A stretch of DNA of 64,000 nucleotides. Source: HyVt-337 sp964428895 (lineage in GTDB: Bacteria > Planctomycetota > Phycisphaerae > SM23-33). Both the position numbers and the translations under genes were made by a program. The DNA lies in assembly GCA_964428895.1 (NCBI GenBank), contig CAYRZU010000003.1, positions 27,063 to 91,062 on the forward strand. Direction: 5' to 3'. The notes below the pieces were generated by a model. That model worked only from the letters and a program-made list of their open reading frames with translations. It did no database searches and was not told the origin of the DNA. Positions 1 through 8,422 of this stretch are shown here, one piece after another (positions within the stretch are counted from its first letter, which is position 1; each line of letters opens with the position of its first letter).

Positions 1-1326
1 GAAGCTCGGCAAGATGGGCCGCTCGGCCGGTTCGACCTGCTGAACTTGCATGCGGAGATCGGCTTCTTCGGCCTCTAAGGCCATGTCCACCCGCCGACGC
101 CGGTCTTCCCACATCGCGGTCTTGCTTTCCAGGTCCGCCAGTCGGGCCAGGAGCGCCGAGTACTTCTGGCGGTCGCCCTCGTAACTGGTCATCATCTTCT
201 CGTAGCCGAGGATCTGGCTTTCGACTCGATCCAGTTCGGCCGTAAGAATCTCGACCTCGCTCTGTGCGGCGGCCAGTTCGGCTACCCACGTCTCGGCGGC
301 CCCGCCCGTGCCGTAGACTTCCTGCACGATAATGCGCTCGGGGGTGTTGCGAATCCGCTCTTCCATGATCGCGATCCGGGCCAGCAGCGTCTTAATGGCC
401 GGGTGCTCGCGGGTCATGTTCTGCAGCGTCATGGCCAGATCCAACTCGGTCTTGTACTCACGCAGTTCCTGGCCCAGTCGCTCCAACTCCGGATTCGGCG
501 CCCAGATGACCTGTGAAGGATCGTCCATTTCGGCGCCGGAATCGACCGCGTCGCGCATCGCTTCCAGGCGAGCGACCTTCTGCTTAGCGATGTGCAACAG
601 ACGGGCCACCGCGTCGCGGTCGACCTTGCCCTGCATCTGACGACGGACAATGTCCATCTGCTGGCCTTCCATCAGGCCGACATTCTCTGTTTCCATGAGG
701 ATCTTCTGATCCGTCAGCTCCTGGGCCAGTTTGCGGTAGTGCGCGGCTCGCTCGGCCAGAAAGCCGTAGCTCTTCTTGAGCTGCAGGCTGATCTCGCTGC
801 CGACGTTCTGGATGTAGTAGGCCACCAACGCGTTGGGGATCGCGTAGGCGTCCGTCGCGTCGCCGCTGGTGAACGTCAGCGATACCAGGTCGACCTCCTT
901 GGACTGGGAGTCCCACCGAACGTCCAGGCCGCCCTGAATGGTGCCAATGACGCTCTGCTGACGCTGCGGCGAGTCCGTCAGGGTTACCACCGGGCCTTCG
1001 GGGGTCTGTTCGATGCTGCCGTTAAGCAGCCCCAGCTCCACCGCCACATAGGCGACCGCCTGCCGACCCGTCAACCGCTGCCGCAACGTCTGCCGCAGCT
1101 GTTCATGCGTTTCCAGAACGGAAACGTTATCCATGCCGCGGATGGGTGTGACCGAATCGACCCGCGATTGGAACTTCGTGACCGCCGTGAACTTCACGGG
1201 CACGAAGTGCGCGATCACCAGCAGACCTATCGCCAGCGCGGCTGCGCTGAGCAGGAACAGATTCCGCCAGCGAAAGAACACCCGCATCTTGTCGCGAAAC
1301 GTCGCTTTGTCATTCTGCTCAGGCAT
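1..1326 (-). CDS. Wzz/GumC-like polysaccharide chain-length determinant (partial, C-terminus off the window)
   Basis: This is an inner-membrane co-polymerase type protein that would control chain length in exopolysaccharide export. The minus strand is open from the start codon to the left edge, so at least 442 residues are present and the end is missing. A membrane segment lies near residues 21-42 after a short basic N-terminus. A long, charged, helical periplasmic region rich in Glu, Gln and Arg follows, typical of Wzz/GumC coiled coils. No Walker A motif is seen in the visible part. Two tandem ATGs (1329 and 1326) follow an AGGAG; the second has the better spacing. It lies 25 bases downstream of the Wza-like gene, so the two probably form an export operon. 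Confidence 0.8.
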   Translation of the reverse strand, partial: MPEQNDKATFRDKMRVFFRWRNLFLLSAAALAIGLLVIAHFVPVKFTAVTKFQSRVDSVTPIRGMDNVSVLETHEQLRQTLRQRLTGRQAVAYVAVELGLLNGSIEQTPEGPVVTLTDSPQRQQSVIGTIQGGLDVRWDSQSKEVDLVSLTFTSGDATDAYAIPNALVAYYIQNVGSEISLQLKKSYGFLAERAAHYRKLAQELTDQKILMETENVGLMEGQQMDIVRRQMQGKVDRDAVARLLHIAKQKVARLEAMRDAVDSGAEMDDPSQVIWAPNPELERLGQELREYKTELDLAMTLQNMTREHPAIKTLLARIAIMEERIRNTPERIIVQEVYGTGGAAETWVAELAAAQSEVEILTAELDRVESQILGYEKMMTSYEGDRQKYSALLARLADLESKTAMWEDRRRRVDMALEAEEADLRMQVQQVEPAERPILPSF

Positions 1327-1351
1327 CATAACTCCTGGCTCGTAACCCTTG

Positions 1352-2197
1352 TTAGTTACCGCCCCCGATGACCGGGTCATTCCACTTAACATTGCTGAGG
1401 TACCGCAGGTCCTGATAGCTGTACCGCACGTCTTCGATGATGCCGCTGGCGGCGTTGATCGGGTGCCGGATCGACTCCAGGGCGAAACCAATTCGCGCCA
1501 GAGGATTCGGCTGCACGTAGATCACGTCTTCAGGCAGCATCAGGATATTGTTCGACAGATCGCCCTTTTCGACCATGGCCATCATGTTGACGACCATCTT
1601 CTTGCGGGGCCGATCGCGCAGCTCGGGGCGAACGCCCGTCATGCCGTAGTGGCCGCGCTCGGCGGCCTCTTCGCGATACATGCCGCCGGTCTTGGGGTCG
1701 TCGCCGCGGACCACGATAATCCGCTCCGGCCAGGAGTACTCGTTCGGCAAGGTCACTGACAGAGCATCCAGGAGCGTGTCTCGCCCGGTCCAGGGCAGCG
1801 GGCCCTGACGCTCGACCTGACCAAACACGTAGAATCGCTGCGAACGGTATTCGATGACCTGAACCGTTGCGGCGACCTTGGAGTAGTACAGGCCGGCGGC
1901 GGCGGCGAGGAGGTCCTGCAGTTCAGCAGGCGTCCGCCCCGCTGCATCGACCTCGCCCAACAACGGAATGTTGATCTTGCCGTCCGGGCGCACCAAGTGG
2001 CGCGTGTTGTGTATCTCCGGAACATGCAACGAGGTGATGAGAATCTCGTCCGGAGGCAGAATACGGTATTCCGTGCCGGAGACCGGGGTCCTGGGCTGTT
2101 GCAGGAACAGCTTGACGGCTTCGTTATCGTAACATCCGCCAAGGACCAGCGCCACGGCCGTTGCACACAGTATCAGGCTTGTTCGAAGTGCCCTCAT
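1352..2197 (-). CDS. Wza-like polysaccharide export lipoprotein
   Basis: This 281-residue protein resembles the outer-membrane polysaccharide export family (Poly_export plus SLBB). The N-terminus is a lipoprotein signal with lipobox LGGC, giving an acylated Cys22. The segment around residues 44-120 has the Poly_export pattern: 'YRILPPDEI', then 'VRPDGKINIPLLGEV', then a leucine-rich helix. An SLBB-like stretch follows ('FYVFGQVERQGPLPWTG'). It is shorter than E. coli Wza, as is common in PEP-CTERM/exosortase-type loci. It is transcribed just ahead of the Wzz-like gene and divergently from the gene at 2473. Family assignment is confident; the polymer exported is unknown. Confidence 0.85.
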   Translation of the reverse strand: MRALRTSLILCATAVALVLGGCYDNEAVKLFLQQPRTPVSGTEYRILPPDEILITSLHVPEIHNTRHLVRPDGKINIPLLGEVDAAGRTPAELQDLLAAAAGLYYSKVAATVQVIEYRSQRFYVFGQVERQGPLPWTGRDTLLDALSVTLPNEYSWPERIIVVRGDDPKTGGMYREEAAERGHYGMTGVRPELRDRPRKKMVVNMMAMVEKGDLSNNILMLPEDVIYVQPNPLARIGFALESIRHPINAASGIIEDVRYSYQDLRYLSNVKWNDPVIGGGN

Positions 2198-2361
2198 GAT
2201 GCCTCACAATCCGACTAGGTTTCCTTTGGCCTGGCATGCATAGCCATTCCCAGAATGGTCTGAAACCAGGCAACGTTAAATCGGAACTAGACCTATGACT
2301 TCTTCACTTCGGTTTCTCTTAATTTTGACCTTTCGCATCTTGGCAATGTAAAAGCACTTAT

Positions 2362-2372
2362 CTAATTATTAG
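2362..2372. promoter_or_regulatory. 11-base palindrome next to a -35 box
   Basis: CTAATTATTAG is a perfect palindrome around a central T. It ends five bases before the -35 hexamer at 2378, inside the AT-rich spacer between the divergent Wza-like and 2473 genes. It may be an operator, but AT-rich palindromes of this length also arise by chance. Confidence 0.3.
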
Positions 2373-2377
2373 GCACC

Positions 2378-2406
2378 TTGACAATACCAGAATTGAATCC
2401 TATCAT
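2378..2406 (+). promoter_or_regulatory. Sigma70-type promoter for the gene at 2473
   Basis: TTGACA (2378-2383), a 17-base spacer and TATCAT (2401-2406) match the housekeeping consensus closely. Transcription would begin near 2413, leaving a leader of about 60 bases. The whole 2198-2472 spacer is visibly AT-rich compared with its neighbours, and no other gene is seen in it. Confidence 0.7.
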
Positions 2407-2472
2407 TGAGTAGTGGGCTCTGGATCCCGCTAGTTGGACATACAAGCTCTGTCTCTTTGCGAGGACAACCCC

Positions 2473-3489
2473 ATGCGTGCTACTCTAATCAATGCCGCTC
2501 GGCTTATGGTGCTTCTGGCTGCCGTGCTGCCGGCCGTGTGGGTGCTGTCCAGACCCATTGGCGGCGCCGGACTAAGCGTCCAAGAACAGATCGGATTCGG
2601 GCCGGGCCAAATTCGGGTCGATCCGAATGCAATCGTCGAGACCACCCCCCCCGTCGCCGAAGCCCCGGACAACTGGCTGCGCCTGGCCTACAACCAGACG
2701 CTCGAACTCCGGAAGATGTACGACAAGCGGACGTTCATGGGTGATCGCCCTCAGGATCACGTGGTAGCGATCCGCAACCGGTACCAGGCGATCCAGGAAC
2801 GCGGCAAGTACCGCCCGCAGGTCCTAGGCGAGGAGTTCCAGACCACCCGGGCCTTGCCCAAGCCCACTCGCCGTTTCCGCGCCAACGGGCCCTTTGCCCG
2901 CCTGATCAATGACGTGTTGCGGGCCAAGCCCAAGACGGTTTTCGTTCGCGGCTATATCGACCAGAGCGGCCGATATATCGGCTCGAGCTTCTACCGCGGG
3001 GCCGGCAACTACACCACCGGCGCCCAGTACCACACCATGTGGGCAACGACGGCCATCGCCAACTCCTCCAACTTCTACATATTCAGCACCAATAGCCGGG
3101 TGAGCAATCGGTCCTTCATCAACGGGTACTTCTCCCGTGACCCGATTTTCGCCCCCAGCTTTTATCGGTCGCAGTTGACCGGCGGCGTGATCAGCGGCAC
3201 CGGCGGCGGCCGACGCACCCCGCTGACTGAATACCAGTTCCTCAAAGCCGAGTATGGCGAGCGCCGCTATCGCAAAAGCTATCGCGAACGGATGATGCCC
3301 ATCACCCTCCACACGCTGCCGCCGGCGATCATGAAGACGATTCCGGGCGTGGCCTACTTCAAGAACCGCGGGTGGGGCACTTATCACCGCGAGTACTACC
3401 GCCCGCCTGTCCCGAGAATCTACCGCGACGTCAATCGACGCTTGCAAACCAAGCCGGTCGTCCACTTCTCGGCCTTCACGGCCCCCTAG
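2473..3489 (+). CDS. Secreted or membrane-anchored protein of unknown function
   Basis: I do not recognise a family for this 338-residue protein. An N-terminal hydrophobic segment (about residues 6-27) after Arg/Asn residues should send it through the membrane, as a signal peptide or an anchor. The rest is rich in Arg, Tyr and Phe with few acidic runs, and contains a Ser/Asn/Tyr-rich middle ('SNFYIFSTNSRVSNRSF'). The ATG at 2473 is chosen over an upstream TTG (2434) because GAGGAC lies at the right distance. It is divergent from the Wza-like gene and ends at a strong terminator, so it is probably monocistronic. A role in the exopolysaccharide matrix is a guess from position only. Confidence 0.7.
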   Translation: MRATLINAARLMVLLAAVLPAVWVLSRPIGGAGLSVQEQIGFGPGQIRVDPNAIVETTPPVAEAPDNWLRLAYNQTLELRKMYDKRTFMGDRPQDHVVAIRNRYQAIQERGKYRPQVLGEEFQTTRALPKPTRRFRANGPFARLINDVLRAKPKTVFVRGYIDQSGRYIGSSFYRGAGNYTTGAQYHTMWATTAIANSSNFYIFSTNSRVSNRSFINGYFSRDPIFAPSFYRSQLTGGVISGTGGGRRTPLTEYQFLKAEYGERRYRKSYRERMMPITLHTLPPAIMKTIPGVAYFKNRGWGTYHREYYRPPVPRIYRDVNRRLQTKPVVHFSAFTAP

Positions 3490-3516
3490 CGGCTGACCGA
3501 CATCCAGAACCGATCC

Positions 3517-3552
3517 AGGACGCCCGTCCCATCAGGGGCGGGCGTTCTGTTT
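3517..3552 (+). terminator. Intrinsic terminator after the 2473 gene
   Basis: A 14-base stem (3517-3530 with 3535-3548) closes an ATCA loop and is followed by GTTT. Two G-T wobbles are tolerated. It lies 27 bases after the stop codon. Confidence 0.65.
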
Positions 3553-3684
3553 GCGCTGCGGGTGGAACGACCGCCCGGCGGTTGACACCGGTGGGTCGGC
3601 AACTGACAATCCCCTCGACGGCCGAACGGATTTCGGCCGGCGCGATGTTTGTCGCTTAACGGATCTGACGCAGGGACATCGCCG

Positions 3685-5103
3685 GTGCTGTTCAACTCGC
3701 TCGAGTTCATCCTGTTCGGGGTACTGTTCTTCGCGGCGTGGCCGCTGCTGAAGCGCCGCAACAACTCCCGGTGGATCTACCTCGTCATCGCCAGCTTCTT
3801 CTTCTACGGCTGGTGGGACTGGCGATTCCTATTCCTGATCACCTTCAGCGGCCTGATCGACTACGGAGCCGGCTTGGCGATGGTCCGCTGGCCAAGCCGT
3901 AAGAAGCTGTTCCTGATCCTCTCAATCATCGGCAACCTCGGCTCACTGGCGACGTTTAAGTACCCGGGGTTCTTCGTTAAGAACCTCAACGCGCTGCTGG
4001 GGCTGGGGGGCATGACCACGGGCGTCGACCTGACCGCCCTACCGCCCCTGCCGGTAGGAATCAGCTTCTACACCTTCCAGTCGATGAGCTACACCATCGA
4101 CATCTACCGGGGCAACCTCAAGCCCACTCGCAACCCGCTGCATTTCTTCGCGTATCTGGCGATGTTCCCGCAACTGGTGGCCGGGCCCATCGTCCGGGCC
4201 GTCGATCTGCTGCCGCAGCTCAAGACCTACAAGCCGACCACCGAGGCGGCCCGCTGGGAGGGCTTCCGGCTGATCATCTACGGCTACTTCAAGAAGGCGG
4301 TCGTCGCCGACTCGGTCGCCCGCGCCGTCACCGCCGCGTTCGCCGCATCCACGCCCCTGGACTCCTGCGGCTTCTGGTGGGTGATCATGGGCCTGTTCGC
4401 ATTCCAGATATATTGCGACTTCAGCGGCTATAGCGACATCGCCCGCGGTCTGGCCAAGTGGATGGGCTATGAGTTCCCACTGAACTTTGACCACCCCTAC
4501 ACCGCCCGCAGCTTCCGGGAGTTCTGGGCGAGGTGGCACATCTCGCTGAGCACGTGGTTCCGCGATTACGTCTATGTGCCGCTGGGCGGCTCGCGGAAAT
4601 CCGCGGCACGAAGCCACCTGAACCTGTGGGCGACCATGGTCATCTCGGGCTTCTGGCACGGGGCGGCCTGGACCTTCGTCGGCTGGGGCGCCGCCCACGC
4701 GGCGCTGCTGTCGCTGGAGCGCCTCACCCAATGGCCGCGACGGCTGGCGCGGATTCCGGTGGTCCGCCACGCGGCGGTGCTGCTGGTCTTTGCGATCACC
4801 TTGCTGACGTGGGTATTCTTCCGCGCCAAGAGCTTCGGCCAGGCCGGGCAGATTTGCGCCCGCATGTTCGACTTCGGCGGATTCAGCCTGGGCGACATCC
4901 AGGCCAACATCCACATTCGCGATGTGCTGGTGGTGGGGTTGGTGCTGGCCCGACAGGTGTGGGTCTACGTGGGGATGGACCGGACGAGCCTGGTCCGCAG
5001 TAAGACGGCCAACTGGCTGCGGGTGGCGGGCGTGGCGCTGCTGATCATCGCCTGCATCTTCCTGCGCGGCCCGGGCGAGGATTTCATCTACTTCCAGTTC
5101 TGA
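3685..5103 (+). CDS. MBOAT-family O-acyltransferase (AlgI-like)
   Basis: This polytopic membrane enzyme probably moves acyl (acetyl) groups to an extracytoplasmic polysaccharide. The protein opens with 'LFNSLEFILFGVLFFAAWPL', the usual MBOAT start, so I place the start at the GTG at 3685, nine bases after AGGGA, rather than the upstream TTG at 3649. Length is 472 residues. Family marks include 'QLVAGPIVRA', 'YCDFSGYSDIARGLAKWMGY', 'FREFWARWHISLSTWFRDYV' and the catalytic-type His325 in 'SGFWHGAAW'. It is followed after 11 bases by an SGNH-like gene, the usual partner in alginate/cellulose-type acetylation. The substrate is probably the polymer exported by the neighbouring Wza/Wzz-like proteins (inference). 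Confidence 0.9.
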   Translation: MLFNSLEFILFGVLFFAAWPLLKRRNNSRWIYLVIASFFFYGWWDWRFLFLITFSGLIDYGAGLAMVRWPSRKKLFLILSIIGNLGSLATFKYPGFFVKNLNALLGLGGMTTGVDLTALPPLPVGISFYTFQSMSYTIDIYRGNLKPTRNPLHFFAYLAMFPQLVAGPIVRAVDLLPQLKTYKPTTEAARWEGFRLIIYGYFKKAVVADSVARAVTAAFAASTPLDSCGFWWVIMGLFAFQIYCDFSGYSDIARGLAKWMGYEFPLNFDHPYTARSFREFWARWHISLSTWFRDYVYVPLGGSRKSAARSHLNLWATMVISGFWHGAAWTFVGWGAAHAALLSLERLTQWPRRLARIPVVRHAAVLLVFAITLLTWVFFRAKSFGQAGQICARMFDFGGFSLGDIQANIHIRDVLVVGLVLARQVWVYVGMDRTSLVRSKTANWLRVAGVALLIIACIFLRGPGEDFIYFQF

Positions 5104-5114
5104 CGGCGATAACG

Positions 5115-6074
5115 ATGAGCGACAACCATACACAGACCGGCCCGGACGCCCGCCAACGGGCGTGGCGAATCGACCGAACGGCCATCGCGCTGGTGCTAGC
5201 GTTGGCGATCGGCGTGATGTTCAGTTCGGTTCGCTACGACGCTCAGCAGTGGGAGGGCCTGTATCCCGATTCCTTCTGGGCCGCCAAGGCCAGTTGGCGC
5301 CACAACGCCGACGTGATCGTCGCCGGGGACTCGCGCGTGCTGACGGCCGTCTCCCCGGCGGCAATGGCCGAGCACCTGACTGGCCGACGAATCGTCAACT
5401 ACGCCTTCCTCGGCGTCGGCTACGAGCGGCAGTATATCGAGGCCATCAACAAGGTGCTGGCCACCGACGGGCCGCCACCCATGATCGTGCTGGGCGTCAG
5501 CCCGCGCAGCCTCACGGAGGGCGCCAGCAAGCAGAAATGGTTCGGCCCGGAGATGAAGAAGCACTTCCTCCAACGCCAACTGCTCGCCCACAGCAGCGAC
5601 GTTCTACAAGCCACCCGCCCCATCGACTACGCCGACCTGATGGCGAGCTTGTCCCTGGCGCAGCCGCGATCGGAGCGGATGATCCTGGACTATCACGCGG
5701 ACGGGTGGCAGTCGGCCGACATGATCCCGCCGAATATCGAGCTCGGCCTGGCTGAATACGCCACCAAGTACAGCGAGGCCGAGGAAGGCCCGGTCCGGCA
5801 GAAGTACATCGACCAACTGCTGGCGGCTGTGAAGCGATGGCGGGCCCAGGGCATCGCCGTCTACGGCTTCCGCCCGCCCAGTTGCGCTCAGATGGTGGCA
5901 TTGGAGAACCGCATCAGCGGCTTCGATGAGGCGAGCTTCGTGAGGCAATTCCAGGCCGCCGGCGGCGTCTGGCTACCGGTCAGCCAGACCGCCTACGCCA
6001 GCTACGACGGCAGCCACCTCGACGTCCGATCCGCCCCAGTCTTCTCGGCCGATCTGGCCAAGATGATCAAGTAG
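5115..6074 (+). CDS. SGNH-like acyltransferase partner of the MBOAT protein
   Basis: The protein (319 residues) has one N-terminal membrane segment (about residues 25-40) and an extracytoplasmic domain. 'VIVAGDSRVL' puts a GDS block with Ser73, and 'YDGSHLD' near the end gives Asp298 and His301, matching the Ser/Asp/His triad layout of SGNH/AlgJ-like proteins. Sequence similarity to AlgJ itself is not obvious, so the family call rests on triad spacing and on position directly after the MBOAT gene. It would take the acyl group from the MBOAT protein and place it on sugar. Its last 8 bases overlap the end of the convergent GNAT gene. Confidence 0.7.
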   Translation: MSDNHTQTGPDARQRAWRIDRTAIALVLALAIGVMFSSVRYDAQQWEGLYPDSFWAAKASWRHNADVIVAGDSRVLTAVSPAAMAEHLTGRRIVNYAFLGVGYERQYIEAINKVLATDGPPPMIVLGVSPRSLTEGASKQKWFGPEMKKHFLQRQLLAHSSDVLQATRPIDYADLMASLSLAQPRSERMILDYHADGWQSADMIPPNIELGLAEYATKYSEAEEGPVRQKYIDQLLAAVKRWRAQGIAVYGFRPPSCAQMVALENRISGFDEASFVRQFQAAGGVWLPVSQTAYASYDGSHLDVRSAPVFSADLAKMIK

Positions 6075-6540
6075 CGCCCAGCGCCTTTTCCATCAGGGCC
6101 TTGTCCAGCCGAGGGGCGTCGGGATCCGGACAGATCGACACCACGCGCCAGCCCTGGGACACATAGAACGCCATTGCCCGCGTGTTGGCGGGCCAACATT
6201 CCAGTTGACCAACGGTATGGCCGCCCTCTCGCCAGACCTGCTCCACATGGGCCATCAATGCTATGCCCACGCCCGAGCCGCGAGACAGCGCGGAGACCCA
6301 AATCAGGCCCAACATGGCCTCCTCGATCGAAGCCATCCCCACCAAAGCCCCCTCTCGCTCCGCAACAACGATATGGTCCATCATCCGGCCGATGCATTTG
6401 TCGGTTTCACCGCCGGCCAGCCACGCGTCGAGGTATTCGGCCGGCATGAAGTCGCCATAGGTCTCGTGCAGTTGCGAGTCCATCATCTCGACGATGCCCG
6501 ATTGATCCTCCGGCCGAGCTTTGCGTATCTCGATATCCAT
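6067..6540 (-). CDS. GNAT-family N-acetyltransferase
   Basis: This cytoplasmic 157-residue protein has the GNAT fold marks: an N-terminal 'IRKARPEDQSGIVEMM', a beta strand 'VGMASIEEAML', and the acetyl-CoA loop 'LSRGSGVGIALMAHV' (R/Q-x-x-G-x-G/A type). It ends with 'NTRAMAFYVSQGWRVV', the usual last helix and strand. The substrate cannot be read from sequence. It converges on the SGNH-like gene with an 8-base overlap of the two 3' ends. No Shine-Dalgarno sequence is evident before the ATG at 6540. Confidence 0.85.
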   Translation of the reverse strand: MDIEIRKARPEDQSGIVEMMDSQLHETYGDFMPAEYLDAWLAGGETDKCIGRMMDHIVVAEREGALVGMASIEEAMLGLIWVSALSRGSGVGIALMAHVEQVWREGGHTVGQLECWPANTRAMAFYVSQGWRVVSICPDPDAPRLDKALMEKALGAT

Positions 6541-6573
6541 GCCCGCCAGCGTACCCGATGGGCCCGCGCAATG

Positions 6574-6605
6574 GAAAACGGGCCGCCACCGAAGTGACGG
6601 CCCGT
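6574..6605 (-). terminator. Intrinsic terminator of the 6632-8281 gene, UUCG tetraloop
   Basis: Read on the minus strand, a 12-base stem (6605-6594 with 6589-6578, one G-T wobble) closes a TTCG loop and is followed by TTTTCC. The UUCG loop closed by C-G is an unusually stable RNA tetraloop. Confidence 0.7.
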
Positions 6606-6631
6606 TGGGGGGATGCTTCTGTGAAGCTGCC

Positions 6632-8281
6632 CTACCGTTCTCTGACCAGGCTCCGGTCTCGGCGGCCCGCCCGATCCCGTGCGAGGGGACGGTCGCGCTG
6701 TAGCGACCGCTCGCGGTTGGGAACGATGTTCATGGGCGAATGAGGAACATTCTCACGCTCGAAGGGCTTGGTGGGCTCTTCGTAGGCCTCCAATTCCAGC
6801 GTGTCGTCGTCCTCGACCTCATCCTGGAAGCTCTCGGGGCTTTCGTTGGATTCCTCGGGATCTTCGACCGGGACGACCGCATCGATGCCCTGGTCCGTGC
6901 CCACGACGCCGTCATACTCGACCTGCGTGACCGCGTCTTCGGTCACCACCGCGCCCTCAGCCTCGTTGAACTCGTCGGTTTCGTCGGTCATGGCCGCGTC
7001 GACGGCGGTGACCCACTCCGAGAAGTCGGGACGATCTTCCATGCCCTCATAGGAGATGCCTTCCGGGCGGTAATCGCTCGGCTCGGCGGGCGTGGGCTGG
7101 TCGTCGCGGCCCTTGGGAGCGTGGTCGGGCATCTCGGTGGCCGGCTTGAGGGTCTCGTAATCGAACGGCTCCTTGAATTCCGTGGAGCTGGGCTGGCGAT
7201 AGAGCTTGTCCTTGGTGGGCTCTTCGCCGGGCAGGCCCTGGGCGCCGGGGTTAACCGGTTCGGGGCTCGGCGGCACGATGGGACTGGCCGGAGCGCTAAG
7301 CTCGACGTACATGATCCACATCATCCAGTTCAGCTCGAACCGGTCGCCGTCGGGGCCTTCCGCCATGTAATACGGACGGAAGTAAACGTCGGTCTGGCCG
7401 CAACGGAATCGGCCGAACGCCGCCACAAGCTGGTCCTCGGGGGTCTCTTCGTCTTCCTCGTCCTCGGTGTAGACACGCTGGTTGGGCGCGTCGAGGTAGT
7501 AGGCCACCACGTCGACGTCGGGCGTCTTGGTCGCGGTAATGCCTTCCCAATAGAAGTTACGACTCAGCAGGTTCTCGCGCCAATCGAAGGGCACGGTCAC
7601 CATGGCGCTGTCGGTGGCGGTCTCATGATGACACGCCAGCACCAACGGCCGCGGATCGCGATTGATGTCATGGTTGACGAACGCGCGCGTGCCGCCCAGG
7701 AAGTCGGCGTACTTGCCGACCTCTTCGCCCATCAACATGATGCGGTTGTGCCCGCCCCGCGACCAGTTGGCCAGAATCTCCAACTGAACGCTGGAAAGCT
7801 TGTCCAGGTCCAGGTCGAACCGAACGAAGTCGGCGCAGAACTTGGGCTTGTAGCGCAGGGAGAAGATCAACTCCTGCCGGATCACCGCGTAGGTAGGCTC
7901 CTTGGCTTCCAGCACGAACCGGCGGTAATAGTCTTCCATCACCTCCGGAGGCACGGTCAGCCAGGCGTCGCGCTCGAACAACGGGCGCGGCAAGGGCCGT
8001 CGCGTGAACTGTGGGTCCAGATAGTAGCTCTGGGTCGGATCGCCCAGCACCCGCAGGTCGATCTCGCGCCGGGGCCGCCACTTCAGGGCTTGCACGACCG
8101 GATCGGCCGGATCGACCTCGCCGCCCAAGTACTTCGGCAGCAACGTTTCGATCAGCTCGTCGACGGTCGCCGTAACGGCCAGCCGAGGTTTGGCATCTTC
8201 GCTATAGGCCACTGCCGGGGTCAGCAATACGGCGCCCAGCACCCACAAGGCCCAGCCATTCAATTGGCACCTGCTCAACAT
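6632..8281 (-). CDS. Large secreted protein, acidic middle and Arg-rich tail, unknown function
   Basis: I do not recognise a family. The ATG at 8281 is preferred to upstream starts because GAGAGGG lies six bases before it and a signal peptide follows ('WALWVLGAVLLTPAVAYSED'). The mature protein of about 520 residues has a compact N-terminal half with 'ILANWSRGGHNRIMLMGEEV', which resembles the glutamine-amidotransferase-like folds common in planctomycete secreted proteins, but this is weak. The second half is proline- and acid-rich and probably disordered. The last 25 residues are packed with Arg and Asp ('RDRPLARDRAGRRDRSLVRE'). It lies between a GNAT gene and a sugar transferase and has its own terminator. 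Confidence 0.75.
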   Translation of the reverse strand: MLSRCQLNGWALWVLGAVLLTPAVAYSEDAKPRLAVTATVDELIETLLPKYLGGEVDPADPVVQALKWRPRREIDLRVLGDPTQSYYLDPQFTRRPLPRPLFERDAWLTVPPEVMEDYYRRFVLEAKEPTYAVIRQELIFSLRYKPKFCADFVRFDLDLDKLSSVQLEILANWSRGGHNRIMLMGEEVGKYADFLGGTRAFVNHDINRDPRPLVLACHHETATDSAMVTVPFDWRENLLSRNFYWEGITATKTPDVDVVAYYLDAPNQRVYTEDEEDEETPEDQLVAAFGRFRCGQTDVYFRPYYMAEGPDGDRFELNWMMWIMYVELSAPASPIVPPSPEPVNPGAQGLPGEEPTKDKLYRQPSSTEFKEPFDYETLKPATEMPDHAPKGRDDQPTPAEPSDYRPEGISYEGMEDRPDFSEWVTAVDAAMTDETDEFNEAEGAVVTEDAVTQVEYDGVVGTDQGIDAVVPVEDPEESNESPESFQDEVEDDDTLELEAYEEPTKPFERENVPHSPMNIVPNRERSLQRDRPLARDRAGRRDRSLVRER

Positions 8282-8354
8282 GTTTCGCCCTCTCATCTGC
8301 GATAGAACGGTAGACTGCACCCTCTAAATCGACGCGGATGGGCCTCCACTTTGC

Positions 8355-8394
8355 CAAAAAACAAGAAAGCCGCGGCATTTGCTGGCCACGGCTT
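8355..8394 (-). terminator. Intrinsic terminator of the sugar transferase gene
   Basis: On the minus strand a 10-base stem (8394-8385 with 8376-8367, one wobble) closes an 8-base loop and runs into TCTTGTTTTTT. It lies 28 bases after the stop of the gene at 8423. Confidence 0.8.
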
Positions 8395-8422
8395 AAGGGG
8401 ACGTTCGAGGACGGGCGACCGG

